From Verrucomicrobiota bacterium (GTDB taxonomy: Bacteria; Verrucomicrobiota; Verrucomicrobiia; JADLBR01): 64,000 nt of DNA. Below are positions 39,864-49,656 of the stretch, piece by piece. The stretch lies in assembly GCA_029560585.1 (NCBI GenBank), contig JAKQKQ010000259.1, positions 1 through 64,000 of the forward strand, written 5' to 3'. The position numbers and the translations under genes are program-made. The stretch's first letter is position 1; every line of letters begins with the position of its first letter. The notes beneath the pieces are model-generated. The model was not told the origin of the DNA and did not search any database. It saw nothing but the letters and a program-made list of their open reading frames with translations.

Positions 39864-42252
39864 GGCGCCGAAGGCTGGCGTCATCGATGTGCAGCTCGTC
39901 CTCCGGCGCCTGTCCATTTGCGCAGATGCATAGGACGAGCCGCCCTGCGGCCGGGGGAACCGTTGCGAAGGCGGCGAGGCGTGTCCACCCGGCAACGTCG
40001 GTGCCGGGCAGCGCCGAGGATGGCTTGGCGGCCCCAGTCAGCCACTTGCCCGAGGCATCCTGCCACTGGAGCAGCAGTTGTGCTTCTCCCTGGGGGGCAT
40101 GCCAGGGTCGCGGGATTCGTACGAGCACTGAAGCGACGTACTGCTCGCCGGGCTTGACCGGGATGGACTGAAGGACGCTAGAGGCGATCGCGCCGCGCAG
40201 CGTGACGCCGAGCGCACCGCCGTGCGCGGCTTCGGCCGACCATTGCAGTTCTCCCGGCGTGTTTGGTCGGAACCACGAGTTCCAGCCGACAGGCCGGGCG
40301 GTCTTCTTCGGGGCGCCGTCTGTGCCAGAAGCTTCGAAGCCCGGGTTGGCGAGCACCTCGGGCGCTTTGTCGGGATGCTCCTGCAGGGTGAGGGCGGCGC
40401 GGGCGGCCGCAGAAGATTCCGGATCCTGGTCGTTTGCCGCCAATTCGCGGAGGGCCGCGTCTGCGCCGGGTTTGTCGGCCAACCGCAGGAGGGCGCCGAC
40501 GAGTGACCTGCCCGGGAGGTTGCGGGCGCGTGACTCGAACGCGATGGGCGCCCTGTGCAGGGGGTTGGGCTTGATGACTGCGCGCTGGATGTCCGCGAGG
40601 TCCGCCTGTGCCTTCAGGCAGCGCCGCACATCGGAGACGGATTCGAGCGATTTCTCGCCATGGTAGAGCGCCGACCAAAGTTCGGTCTGGCGGAAACCGT
40701 CGCTGTAGAGCCGCACCCGGCGTCGAACCACTTCGTCGAGCTGGGCGGCAGACTCTGTGGCCGCGTCGAGGAGAGATCGTGCCTTGGCGCAGACGCCCGG
40801 CGGCCAGAGATCGAGCTGTTTGGCATCGAAGAATCCTGCCCACATGACCGTCGAGCCCGGGGGACGAGCCATCCAGCATCCTTCGACAAAGAGGAAGTAG
40901 TCGCGCATCGGCGCCGCAGCTGCGCCAAAGAGGCCCCGACAGAAATCATCCACAAGCGCTTCGGCGCTCTGATTGACGTTCCAGAGCATTTGAGAGGCGA
41001 CCCATGCCTTGGGACCGTCGAGCGACCAGGTGGAGTAGATTTCCGCATAGAACGCATTGGCGCCGGCCGCGCTGGCGTACTTTAGGCTTTCCTCAGTCAG
41101 CCGCGTAAACAGCCGCGGCGACACAAAGCCGGCGCCGTAGTAATAGTCATAGATCCCCACGATGGGGACTTTCTTGGTCCAGGCGGCGATGAGTCGCTGG
41201 TCGCCCTCGCGGATGGCGGGGTCGGTCCAGTTTGCGCGGCCGGCCGTCAGGTAGGGGATGACGCATGGTTGGACATCGAATTCGGGCGGCGGCTCCGTCA
41301 CATGGTAGGCGAGGCAGCCGAGGAATTTGCCGGGATGCGTTTTCTGTACGTCGGCTGCGACTCGGTTCACGAATGTGAAAAAACGATTAGAGTAATTTGG
41401 CAGATCGCGGGGCGTTTTGCGCAGTGTCGGATCGGTCGGATCGAGCGACCGACAGGCCGCGCATTCGCAAAAGCCGTGGGCGGCGGTGTCGTTCATGCCG
41501 AGTGAGAAACTGGCGGCATCGGGGTTGGCATCGAAGTGCTTGCGGGCCGCCGCGGCGGCATAGTGGGCGACGTCGGGATTCGCGAAGCACGGCTGCCAGT
41601 TGTGGGCGTGATCGTCCGCGGGACGGAATCGATTTCCGTCGATTTCGGGAAACCAATCCGGGTGTTTGTCGTAAAGCGTCGAGGGCACGAAGATCTTCAG
41701 CAGATTGTGGTGGAAATTGTAGCGGCCGCGGCAGAGATTGTGGCGTTCCCATGCGCCCCCGTCGAAAGGCGCCGCCGAACTCCAGAGGCGCGAGCGGAAC
41801 GATGGCTCCTCGCGGTCGGAAAGATCGCCGACGGCGAAGCTCTGTTGGCGTGGCACGACCTCCCCGAGTTCTGTTGGGAAGTACCACCGCGCGCCCGCGT
41901 ATTTGTGGAGGAAACGATAGACGGCGAACTCCGTGCCGTGCGGCGTTCGCCCAGCCAGAATCAGGTGGCCAGGGCTTGGGGTCCGGATGACAAAGCCATC
42001 CTCGTCGAGTTGGTCGAGGCCGAGGGCGACCCCCTCAACGAAGGAGTCGCGCCCCACGTGGATAACGGGCGATCCGGCCGGGCCATCCGTGGGCAGGGCA
42101 GCGTCCGTCATCTTTTCGATGACCCGACGAAATTCTGTCACGGATCGGCGCACCTCGACTGGGGCGTCGGGCGGTGGTGCAGGAAGCACCGCGCGGGGCT
42201 GTCCGTTCTCCACGATTGGGAAGGCGGCGGCGGCCAACAGGATGCCGAGCAT
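39778..42252 (-). CDS. DUF4838-family secreted glycosidase-like protein with C-terminal carbohydrate-binding-like domain
   Basis: This 824-aa protein has a short hydrophobic N-terminus (MLGILLAAAAFPIV). It has the GH20-like N-domain seen with DUF4838 (HGTEFAVYRFLHKYAGARWYFP), then the barrel with the C-x-C-x-x-C signature FCECAACRS (about residue 261). From about 633 to 795 is a jelly-roll-like module (VLANPGFEASG, then TRLAAFATVPPAAGRLVLC and DELHIDDASL). The last 30 or so residues are atypical and overlap the MprF remnant on the opposite strand by 86 bp, so its native stop was probably lost. Substrate unknown. Confidence 0.78.
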   Translation of the reverse strand: MLGILLAAAAFPIVENGQPRAVLPAPPPDAPVEVRRSVTEFRRVIEKMTDAALPTDGPAGSPVIHVGRDSFVEGVALGLDQLDEDGFVIRTPSPGHLILAGRTPHGTEFAVYRFLHKYAGARWYFPTELGEVVPRQQSFAVGDLSDREEPSFRSRLWSSAAPFDGGAWERHNLCRGRYNFHHNLLKIFVPSTLYDKHPDWFPEIDGNRFRPADDHAHNWQPCFANPDVAHYAAAAARKHFDANPDAASFSLGMNDTAAHGFCECAACRSLDPTDPTLRKTPRDLPNYSNRFFTFVNRVAADVQKTHPGKFLGCLAYHVTEPPPEFDVQPCVIPYLTAGRANWTDPAIREGDQRLIAAWTKKVPIVGIYDYYYGAGFVSPRLFTRLTEESLKYASAAGANAFYAEIYSTWSLDGPKAWVASQMLWNVNQSAEALVDDFCRGLFGAAAAPMRDYFLFVEGCWMARPPGSTVMWAGFFDAKQLDLWPPGVCAKARSLLDAATESAAQLDEVVRRRVRLYSDGFRQTELWSALYHGEKSLESVSDVRRCLKAQADLADIQRAVIKPNPLHRAPIAFESRARNLPGRSLVGALLRLADKPGADAALRELAANDQDPESSAAARAALTLQEHPDKAPEVLANPGFEASGTDGAPKKTARPVGWNSWFRPNTPGELQWSAEAAHGGALGVTLRGAIASSVLQSIPVKPGEQYVASVLVRIPRPWHAPQGEAQLLLQWQDASGKWLTGAAKPSSALPGTDVAGWTRLAAFATVPPAAGRLVLCICANGQAPEDELHIDDASLRRLTIARTSGSPPADALAPHHRSPAATPPR

Positions 42253-42320
42253 GACCGCCTCTTATCGAATTCCCGTGATCGTCACAAATCTTTTCGAGGA
42301 GACGCCGGTTTCGCGAATGT

Positions 42321-43793
42321 CTATTGGCCCGCGCAAGCGTTGCGGAGAATGAATCCCACAATGGGCGAGGGATCTTCCAGACCGTGCGGGTGATGGCCAA
42401 CGCCGGGCTTGCGGATGAGCGTGATGGAGCCCCCAAGTTCCCTGTAGCGTTTCTCGACGATGCCCGTGTTCTCTTCCCACGGGACGACATCGTCGGCGTC
42501 GCCGAAAACGTGCAGCAGAGGGACGCCGGCTTTTGCGAGGGGTGCCAAGTTGTCGATGGGGTTGACTTTTGCGGCGAGCGCTTCGGCCTCGTTTTTGAAA
42601 CCCCATAGGCTCATCACCAGCGCCCAGTTCTTGGGATCGCCCTTGCCCATACCCTTGCCGCCGGGCCACGACTTGAAGTCGCAGACGGGCGCATCGGCAT
42701 ATATGCAGGACACTTTTTCAGGATTTGCGATGGCCCAGTTATAACAGTACAAGCCGCCGCGGCTGAGGCCGACGAGCGCGGGTTTGCCGTCGGATACGAA
42801 GTCATATTAGTCGTAGCCGTTCCACGTGGATCTGGTGCCGGAGAAAGGGGATGGAACGACGGCCATTCGCACGATCGCGGCCGCGGCACCGATCTGTGGG
42901 TCGAGTTCATGTGCCTGCCGCAGGGCCTCCGCAAGGGGCAGGCCGGGGGCGACGCCGGGCCGCTTGTGCCCCGCCTCGGCCAGGTAGGATGCGCCCAGCA
43001 GGCGCTGTCGTTTTGAGACGAGTTCGTAGAGGTCGTGGAGCGTCCCGATCTGCGCGATGAAACTTTCCACGGTTTGGTTGGATGGAACTCCCCAGTACCT
43101 CAGGATCTGTTGCGCCATCAACCAGTGTCCTTCCGCGCCCGGGTGCACGCCGTCCTTGGCGAGGAAAGCGGCCGGGTCACGCCCCCGCATCTCGGAGAGA
43201 AGCGCGTCCATGGGCCCGTGTATGTCGATGACCTGCCAACCATTCGTGCGCTGGGACAGCAGCCATAGGCCATAGGTGGCGAGCACGCTGTTGTAGTATG
43301 GCGCCTCTCCTTTTCTCTGCTGAGTGTCGTAGGTCGGGGGAGTCAGATGGATGATGTCGGCGGCGGCGGTCTTGGCCTTGTCGTGCAACCATTGGATGCC
43401 GTCCTTGAACTTCTGGAAGCGGCCATCATCGAGTGGTTGATAGATGCCGCAGTTCATTCCGTAGCACGCGAGGATCAGGTCCGGCTTTGTCTTTGCCAGC
43501 ACGCGGTCGAGGCGCTCGTGGAGGTCGGGGCGGGGGAATTTGCCCCCGGCGTGACCATCCTCAGAGAGGCCGGACACCGTCTCGCTGCTCAGGCCGAGGT
43601 TGAGGAACTGGAAACGCCTGTCGGTTTCGGCCAAGAGCATTGTTTCGAGGAACGCGATATACTGGCCTGAATGCGTAATACTATCTCCGAGGAAGAGTAC
43701 GGTTTTTGCGTCCGGGAGATCCCCAGCCTTGAGGAGGGCGGTTGAGAGAAGAATGTGCGCGATCAGGAGTGCGTTGATTCTCTTCATGGCCAA
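42321..43793 (-). pseudogene. SGNH hydrolase-alpha/beta hydrolase fusion interrupted by in-frame stop
   Basis: The 5' part (43793-42807, 328 aa) is a secreted SGNH/GDSL esterase (LFLGDSITHSGQYI, then DGVHPGAEGHWLMAQ). It ends STWNGYD followed by TAA at 42807-42809. Reading on in the same frame gives YDFVSDGKPALVGLSRGGLYCYNWA and a good alpha/beta-hydrolase C-terminus to 42321 (HVFGDADDVVPWEEN, then GVGHHPHG). Related fused proteins have about 100 residues between the STWxGxD and GLSRGG motifs; here only about 15 remain. So there is a nonsense codon plus an in-frame internal deletion. The SGNH part could still be made as a free enzyme. Confidence 0.78.
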
Positions 43794-43881
43794 GCGGACT
43801 TATGCCGGGGGGTGCATTGCCCTGCAAGCATCGAGCATCGGGGTGCGGAGAGCCCATAGCGGGGCACCACCTGCGATGAAC

Positions 43882-45933
43882 TTACTTCAATTCGCCACTG
43901 TAGACTTGGATGGATTCGATCAGGCCGGAGAAGTTGGGCAGGGGCTCGGGCACGACCGGAGATCGTCCATCGGCGCCGATCTGCATGCCATCATTGGGGT
44001 CGGTGGCGATGAGCGCGGGGAGTTTGCCGCTAGCGACGACCTGGCCATCGACGGCGAGGGTGACAGTGTGGTCGGCGCGGATGCAGCCGACGAGATCGAC
44101 CCATCTGCCCGTCACCGTCAATTCACCCGTGATGATGGTGCGTTTGTTATTCGTGGTGACAGCGAATGAAGGCTTGCCGCCTTTGAGATACAGGCAGTAG
44201 CCGTCGGTCTTGCCGCCGCGTGCCAAGACGACGCCATCGGCAGCGTCGGCCTGGATCGACGCCCTCACGCTCCACGCCCGGTTGTTGGGGTCGAGCGCCG
44301 GAGCCTTGGGCACATCGATTGAACCCTTGCCGTCAAAGTGGCGCGCCTTGCGACCCTCGCGGCCCTCGGCGAGGTGGACGCCGATTGCCTTGCCGTCATT
44401 CTTCAAGCCGGAGGCGTCGGTCACCCTGTCCGCCTCGTCATGGGCGAAGTCATAATCCAGCACGAAGCGATCGGCGGGCGCGAGGGTTGGCGCCTTCGAG
44501 GCCTTGCGGGACTTCTTTGCGGCGGCCGGGGCCGTGTCGGGTTTGTCCGCGAAATCGGGCACGTGGAAGTCGATGGCCTTGGCCTGCCGATCGTATTCGG
44601 CCTCGAGTTGGCGGCGGAGATCTGCGGCGGCGGGTTCGCCATAGAGGTTCCTTAACTCATATGGGTCGCTGGCGACATCGAACATCTCGGTCCATTCGGG
44701 GTGGTTGGGATACTTGATGAGTTTGGCGGTTTCGGTGCGGACGGCGATGGTCATCGGTGTGCCGAACCTGCTCTCCAAGAAATAGCAGTAGAACCAGGCC
44801 TTGCGCCAATCGGCGTGGGGCTTGCTCTCGAGCAGGGGTCTCCAGCTCCGACCGTGCATCTGTTGGGGGACGGCGGTGCCGCCGAAATCCACCAGTGTCG
44901 GCGCAAGGTCGATGTTCAGGACCATCTGGTCGATGAGCCGATTGCCGCCGCCGATTTTGGGGTAGCGGAGCAGCAGTGGGATGCGCAGGGACTCTTCGTA
45001 GGCCGAGCGCTTGTCGCCGAGCTTGTGTTCGCCCAGGTAATAGCCGTTATCAGAGGCGAAGATCACTAGGGTGTTGTCGGCGAGCTTGAGTTCGTCGAGC
45101 AGGCCGAGAAGACGCCCGAGGTTATCGTCGGCCGCCGTGATGCATCGGAAGTACCCGAGGTTGGTTTTCACGTCGCCCGCGGCGAGCGCCGTGTCAGTGG
45201 GGCTGAGTCTGACGGGACCGCCATCGCGATCCCTGTAGATCGCCGGGACGGTGAGGTTGGGCACGGGGCGGGCGAGCTGGCCCTCGTAATCGTTGGCGCG
45301 CCGGGGAGGCGGCTCAAATGGCCCGTGAGTGGCCTTGAAGCCGACGGTCACGGAAAATGGCCGATCCTTGTTTTTCCGGATGAATTCGATGGCGTAATCG
45401 GTGGTGACATCGTCCACCCATCCGGTGCTGGGGGTTTCCTTGCCATTCACGTGGATGGGACAGTTGAGATACTTGCCCTGGCCGAGGAAACTGGCGGAGA
45501 AGTCGAAGCCCGGGCGCTCGAGCTGTTTGCCCATGTGCCATTTGCCCACGTATGCGGTGGTGTAGCCGGCCTTGCGGAGTTCGGTGGCATACGTGACCGA
45601 GTCGATTGGAAAGTCGGTGTGATTGTTGACGACGCCGTTGGCGTGGCCGTAGCGGCCGGACAGGAACGTGGCGCGGCTTGGCGCACACAGGGAGTTAACG
45701 ACAAACGCGTTGCGGAAGCGAAAACCTTCGGCGGCCAGCCGGTCCATGTTCGGTGTCTTGAGCCATGGGAAGCGGGCCTTGTCACCCTGTTCGCGCTGGA
45801 CAACGCTCATCGCATCGTAGCGCTGATCGTCAGTGAAGACGAACAGGAAGTTGGGGCGGTCGGCGGCACGGCTAACGGTCGCCAGGGCGAACAGGATGAC
45901 AAATGCGCGGCGCATGCGCCATCGAAGCCGCAT
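43882..45933 (-). CDS. Secreted formylglycine sulfatase with LamG-like C-terminal domain
   Basis: This 683-aa type I sulfatase has a signal peptide (AFVILFALATVSRA). C83 in SLCAPSRATFLSGRYG is the cysteine converted to formylglycine; FTDDQRYD supplies metal ligands and GKWHMGK is a further active-site motif. The family resembles iduronate/aryl-sulfatase-like enzymes acting on sulfated polysaccharides. Residues about 480-683 form a LamG/concanavalin-like domain (LDYDFAHDEADRV, then RAWSVRASIQADAADG). The start could be M1 or M7. It needs a formylglycine-generating or anaerobic maturase not seen here. Confidence 0.9.
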   Translation of the reverse strand: MRLRWRMRRAFVILFALATVSRAADRPNFLFVFTDDQRYDAMSVVQREQGDKARFPWLKTPNMDRLAAEGFRFRNAFVVNSLCAPSRATFLSGRYGHANGVVNNHTDFPIDSVTYATELRKAGYTTAYVGKWHMGKQLERPGFDFSASFLGQGKYLNCPIHVNGKETPSTGWVDDVTTDYAIEFIRKNKDRPFSVTVGFKATHGPFEPPPRRANDYEGQLARPVPNLTVPAIYRDRDGGPVRLSPTDTALAAGDVKTNLGYFRCITAADDNLGRLLGLLDELKLADNTLVIFASDNGYYLGEHKLGDKRSAYEESLRIPLLLRYPKIGGGNRLIDQMVLNIDLAPTLVDFGGTAVPQQMHGRSWRPLLESKPHADWRKAWFYCYFLESRFGTPMTIAVRTETAKLIKYPNHPEWTEMFDVASDPYELRNLYGEPAAADLRRQLEAEYDRQAKAIDFHVPDFADKPDTAPAAAKKSRKASKAPTLAPADRFVLDYDFAHDEADRVTDASGLKNDGKAIGVHLAEGREGRKARHFDGKGSIDVPKAPALDPNNRAWSVRASIQADAADGVVLARGGKTDGYCLYLKGGKPSFAVTTNNKRTIITGELTVTGRWVDLVGCIRADHTVTLAVDGQVVASGKLPALIATDPNDGMQIGADGRSPVVPEPLPNFSGLIESIQVYSGELK

Positions 45934-46086
45934 GGCAATTTGGAGTCGAGAGCAAATGGCTCATCCGGATGGACGCCGGGATCAGGATGAGTGAGATCTT
46001 ATCGACTGCCGCGTGGGTTTCTCAACGGGCTAGCGTCTTGGCGGACATTTCCGTAGAGTCCCATCTACTTGGAGGAGGAGGCGACC

Positions 46087-47076
46087 TTGGGCTTACGAAC
46101 TTCGGCGATGACACAGGTGCTTCTTGCGGTCATTCTTGCCGCCTGCTCGGCCGGGGAAAGGGTCCCGGGGCGGACGACCTCGAAGCATAGGCGTGATCCG
46201 AGGGCAACGCTGTCGGTGCCGGACGCCCTGCAGATCATCAACCGCATCCATCCCGGCAGGTCGATGGTGCCAGTCTCCTGGCCGGGGGGAAAGGGCGTGG
46301 CGGTTGCGCTGACTTTTGATCTCGACGCAGAACTGGTCTGGATGAGATCGCCGGAGAAGGCCACGCCATCCAATCTGTCGCAAGGCCAGTTTGGGCCGCG
46401 GGCCGGGGTCGGACGAATCTTGCGATTACTCGACGCAAGGAAGATCCCCGCGACATTTTTCCTGCCGGCGCTGACGCTGGAACTTCATCCTGATACGGTT
46501 GTGGCAATCCGGCAGAGCGGGCTTCACGAGATCGGCTATCATGGGCATGCCCACGAGGATGTCCGGACCCTTTCGGCTGGGGATGAACGCGGAGCGATGG
46601 CGCGGGGGCTGGCGATGTTCGCAAAGGTGGGGTTGAGGCCCCGGGTCCACCGGTCTGCGGCCTGGAACTTCAGCGAGAACACCCTGGGCCTGCTGCGCGA
46701 ATTCGGGTTTCTTTTCGACAGCAGTCTGATGGCGGATGATCGGCCCTATGAGATCATGAGCGGCGCCTCGCCCGCGGGGATCGTCGAGCTTCCTGTGGAT
46801 TGGTCGCTGGATGACTGGCCGTACTTTCAGGCCGACGGGGCCGGGGCGTCCATGGGGCCGCGCAACCCCGACGACGTTCTTGCGATCTGGAGGGGGGAGT
46901 TCGATGGCGAGCGCGCCGCGGGCGGGCTCTTCGTGCTGACCATGCATCCCCAGGTCATCGGCCGATGGGGCCGCATCAGAATGCTGGAACGACTATTGGA
47001 CCATATCGACCATTCGGGGGGCGCATGGTACGGGTCGTTGTCCCAGATTGGCGAGCATGTGAAGACGGCCCAGTGA
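46087..47076 (+). CDS. Polysaccharide deacetylase-like lipoprotein
   Basis: This 329-aa CE4/NodB-fold protein has the metal and catalytic motifs ALTFDLDAE, GYHGHAHED and RSAAWNFSENT. The N-terminus has a signal with lipobox-like LAAC (VLLAVILAAC), so it is probably lipid-anchored. TTG 46087 was chosen because GGAGGAGGAG ends 7 nt before it; ATG 46108 is an alternative but too far from that site, and TTG 46069 would overlap it. Relatives deacetylate N- or O-acetylated sugars, or act as allantoinase-like hydrolases. Confidence 0.8.
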   Translation: MGLRTSAMTQVLLAVILAACSAGERVPGRTTSKHRRDPRATLSVPDALQIINRIHPGRSMVPVSWPGGKGVAVALTFDLDAELVWMRSPEKATPSNLSQGQFGPRAGVGRILRLLDARKIPATFFLPALTLELHPDTVVAIRQSGLHEIGYHGHAHEDVRTLSAGDERGAMARGLAMFAKVGLRPRVHRSAAWNFSENTLGLLREFGFLFDSSLMADDRPYEIMSGASPAGIVELPVDWSLDDWPYFQADGAGASMGPRNPDDVLAIWRGEFDGERAAGGLFVLTMHPQVIGRWGRIRMLERLLDHIDHSGGAWYGSLSQIGEHVKTAQ

Positions 47077-47083
47077 TCAGGGG

Positions 47084-47176
47084 GACGCCTTCAACGACAA
47101 GGTCGTGGCGGAGAACGCGCGGGAGCCCACGTATCCGTTTCAGTCGCCGGATACGGTGATCTTCGAACTGCGTTGA
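47084..47176 (+). pseudogene. Possible C-terminal fragment of a lost gene
   Basis: Between the deacetylase stop and the next start is a 30-codon open stretch ending in TGA 47174-47176 that reads DAFNDKVVAENAREP then TYPFQSPDTVIFELR. It looks like the tail of a secreted hydrolase (the DTVIFEL ending is common in glycosidase C-termini), with the rest missing. It is too short for firm assignment. Confidence 0.3.
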
Positions 47177-47180
47177 GTGG

Positions 47181-48833
47181 ATGGACCACATGATCCGTCT
47201 CGATTTTGGTCGGCTCATTCACTACCATGTCAAAGTGAAATCCCTCGTGATCGCCCTCGGCATCGTTCCCGCGTTTATATCGTTGGCTATGGGGCAGGTG
47301 GCAAGGGCTGCCGAGGAACCGGCGCTTTGGAACCTCGCGAAGACGAAGGGTCCGATCCACCGGTTCTCCACGCTCATCACGGCACAGAACGTCGGTGATC
47401 TTCTTTCCGGCGAGGAAGGCATCTCCGCCGCGATCGATTGGTGCCGGCAGACCGCCGTTACGAAGGTCTATATCGAGACGTTCCGCAGTGGCTACCAGGC
47501 CGAACGGGCCACCCTGGTGCGCGCCAAGCAGAGGTTTTTGGCCGCCGGTTTTGATGTTTCGGGCTGTGTGACGACCACCACCGTCGGCAAGAAGTCCACG
47601 GGCTGGAACCTCATCTCCTGCTACAGCGACCAGGCCACCCAGAAGAGGCTCCAGGAGATCTTCGAGTTCACGGCCGCGGTGTTCGACGAGATCATGATCG
47701 ATGACTTCTGGTTCACCGATTGCAAGTGCGGCGACTGCGATGCGTCGCGGCAGGCCAAGACGGCCACGATAGGCGAGCGGAGGTACCCCGTGGCGGGCGA
47801 CACGTGGGACGATTACCGCTGCGAGCTGCTGGTCCGTTTATCGCGCGATCGGATTTTGGGACCGGCGAGGGCGGTGAATCCGCGGGCGCGGATAATCATC
47901 AAGTATCCGCAGTGGTACGACCGGTTCCACGAGCGGGGCTACGATGTGCTGCGCGAGACGGCCGACTTTGACCGGATCTGGGTCGGTACCGAGACGCGCG
48001 ACTACGGCGACAAACGTTGGGGCGGCACGCCCCAGTACGAGGCGTATTTCATCATGCGCTGGCTGGGGGGGATCGGCGGGGACAAGTGCGGCGGCGGTTG
48101 GTACGATCCGTTCGGCACCACGGAGAGCACCTATTTGGAACAGGCCCGGCAGACGGTGCTGGGTGGCGCGCGGGAATCGCTGCTCTTCTGCTACGGCTCG
48201 CTGCTGAAGGAGACGGGGCCGAAGAATATCGGGGCCCTGCGGTCGCAGATCCCCGAGTTGTATGAGGTCGCCCAGGAAGTGGGACGTCGCAAGATCGTGG
48301 GCGTCGCCGCGTACAAGCCGGCGGGCAGCCAACCGGAAAAGGAACAGCGGGTCTTCGATTTCGTTGGCATGCTGGGCTTTCCCCTTGTCCCGTGCCACGA
48401 GTTTCCCTCCGGGGCCAAGGCGGCGTTCTTCTCCGTGCATGCGATGAAGGATCCCGACGTGGTCGGCAGGCTGGCGGCGTTTGTTGGCGCTGGCAAACCG
48501 GTCCTTGTGACCGATGGGCTCGCCGAGCGTTTGGCGGGAAAAGTCTCGCTCGATGCGCCCAATGTCAGGATCCTGCGGGTCGCGGGCGCTCCCAATTCCC
48601 TGCTGGCGCTGCCCCAGGCAGAGCTGGACGCGCTCCGCGCAGCAATGCTCAAGCCTCTCGGGCAGGAACTTCGGGCGCCGAACAGGGTGGGCCTATACCT
48701 GTTCGAGGATCGGAGCTGGGTGATCGAGAACTTCAACGACGGGCCGGTCACCGTGCGACTGAATGGCGAAACCCACCAGGTGGCAGCCCGGCAGTGGAAG
48801 CATCACTGGGTGGGATCGGGCAAGGGAGGATGA
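47181..48833 (+). CDS. Secreted glycosidase-like protein of unrecognised family
   Basis: This 550-aa protein has a signal peptide (VIALGIVPAFISLAMGQVARA). Residues about 60-330 look like a TIM barrel (KVYIETFR, then EIMIDDFWFTDCKCGDC and ARIIIKYPQWYDRF). The middle resembles a glutamine-amidotransferase-like fold (FVGMLGFPLVPCHEF, then GKPVLVTDGLAERLAG) and the end is a small beta-domain (GLYLFEDRSWVIENFNDGPV), an order known from GH42-like enzymes. C181, C183 and C186 form a C-x-C-x-x-C motif similar to that of DUF4838 proteins. The family and substrate cannot be named. Confidence 0.65.
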   Translation: MDHMIRLDFGRLIHYHVKVKSLVIALGIVPAFISLAMGQVARAAEEPALWNLAKTKGPIHRFSTLITAQNVGDLLSGEEGISAAIDWCRQTAVTKVYIETFRSGYQAERATLVRAKQRFLAAGFDVSGCVTTTTVGKKSTGWNLISCYSDQATQKRLQEIFEFTAAVFDEIMIDDFWFTDCKCGDCDASRQAKTATIGERRYPVAGDTWDDYRCELLVRLSRDRILGPARAVNPRARIIIKYPQWYDRFHERGYDVLRETADFDRIWVGTETRDYGDKRWGGTPQYEAYFIMRWLGGIGGDKCGGGWYDPFGTTESTYLEQARQTVLGGARESLLFCYGSLLKETGPKNIGALRSQIPELYEVAQEVGRRKIVGVAAYKPAGSQPEKEQRVFDFVGMLGFPLVPCHEFPSGAKAAFFSVHAMKDPDVVGRLAAFVGAGKPVLVTDGLAERLAGKVSLDAPNVRILRVAGAPNSLLALPQAELDALRAAMLKPLGQELRAPNRVGLYLFEDRSWVIENFNDGPVTVRLNGETHQVAARQWKHHWVGSGKGG

Positions 48834-48873
48834 GGGCTGCGGCCGCGAGGCGCAGCCGGAGGTCATCGCCATC

Positions 48874-49617
48874 ATGAACACGGCCAGAGCGGCACTGCGG
48901 GGCAAGACTTCCCTGGTCACCGGTGGAAGTCGCGGGATCGGCAGGGCCGTGGCCTTGGCGCTCGCAAACGCGGGAAGCGCGGTTGCCGTGAATTTCCAAA
49001 GGCATGCGGACGAGGCCGAGGGGGTCTGCACCGCGATCCGCGAACTGGGCGGCGAGGCGATCGCCGTCGGTGCGGATGTCTCATCAGCGGCGCAGGTCGC
49101 CGGGATGGTTCGGCATGTCGAGCGACAACTTGGCAGAATCGGGATCCTGGTGAACAACGCTGGCATCACGCGCCCGCAGCCGGTTGAGCAGATCACGGAG
49201 CGGGATTGGGACGAGGTGCTGGCCGTCAACCTAAAGTCGGTGTTTCTCGTCACGCAGGCGGTATTGCCCGGGATGCGATCCCAGGGGTGGGGCCGGATCA
49301 TCAACCTCTCGTCGGTGGCCGCGCAGACCGGAGGCGTTGTCGGCCCGCACTATGCCGCTTCGAAGGCGGGCATCCATGGCTTGACGCACTCCTATGCGTC
49401 GCTTCTGGCGAAGGAGGGAATCACCGTGAACGCCATCGCCCCGGCACTGATCGAGACCGATATGACGCGCGACAACCCTCGAGCTCGGCCTGACCTTATC
49501 CCCGTGGGTCGCTTTGGCGGTGTCGATGAGGTGGCCGATGTCGTGATGCTGCTGGCCGAGAATGGCTATATCACCGGACAGACGATCAACGTCAACGGCG
49601 GCTGGTACATGAGCTGA
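48874..49617 (+). CDS. Short-chain dehydrogenase/reductase (FabG-like)
   Basis: This 247-aa NAD(P)-dependent SDR has the cofactor motif TGGSRGIG (16-23), NNAG at 94-97, and catalytic S147, Y160 and K164 (HYAASKAG). The sequence is close to 3-oxoacyl-ACP reductases, but a lone copy in a carbohydrate region may instead be a sugar or alcohol dehydrogenase. ATG 48874 follows CCGGAGGTC at 48856-48864; upstream in-frame sequence lies within the preceding gene. Confidence 0.9.
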   Translation: MNTARAALRGKTSLVTGGSRGIGRAVALALANAGSAVAVNFQRHADEAEGVCTAIRELGGEAIAVGADVSSAAQVAGMVRHVERQLGRIGILVNNAGITRPQPVEQITERDWDEVLAVNLKSVFLVTQAVLPGMRSQGWGRIINLSSVAAQTGGVVGPHYAASKAGIHGLTHSYASLLAKEGITVNAIAPALIETDMTRDNPRARPDLIPVGRFGGVDEVADVVMLLAENGYITGQTINVNGGWYMS

Positions 49618-49656
49618 GGGGGTGCGGCCTTAGGCTGTGCGCTGTCCAGTGACCGG

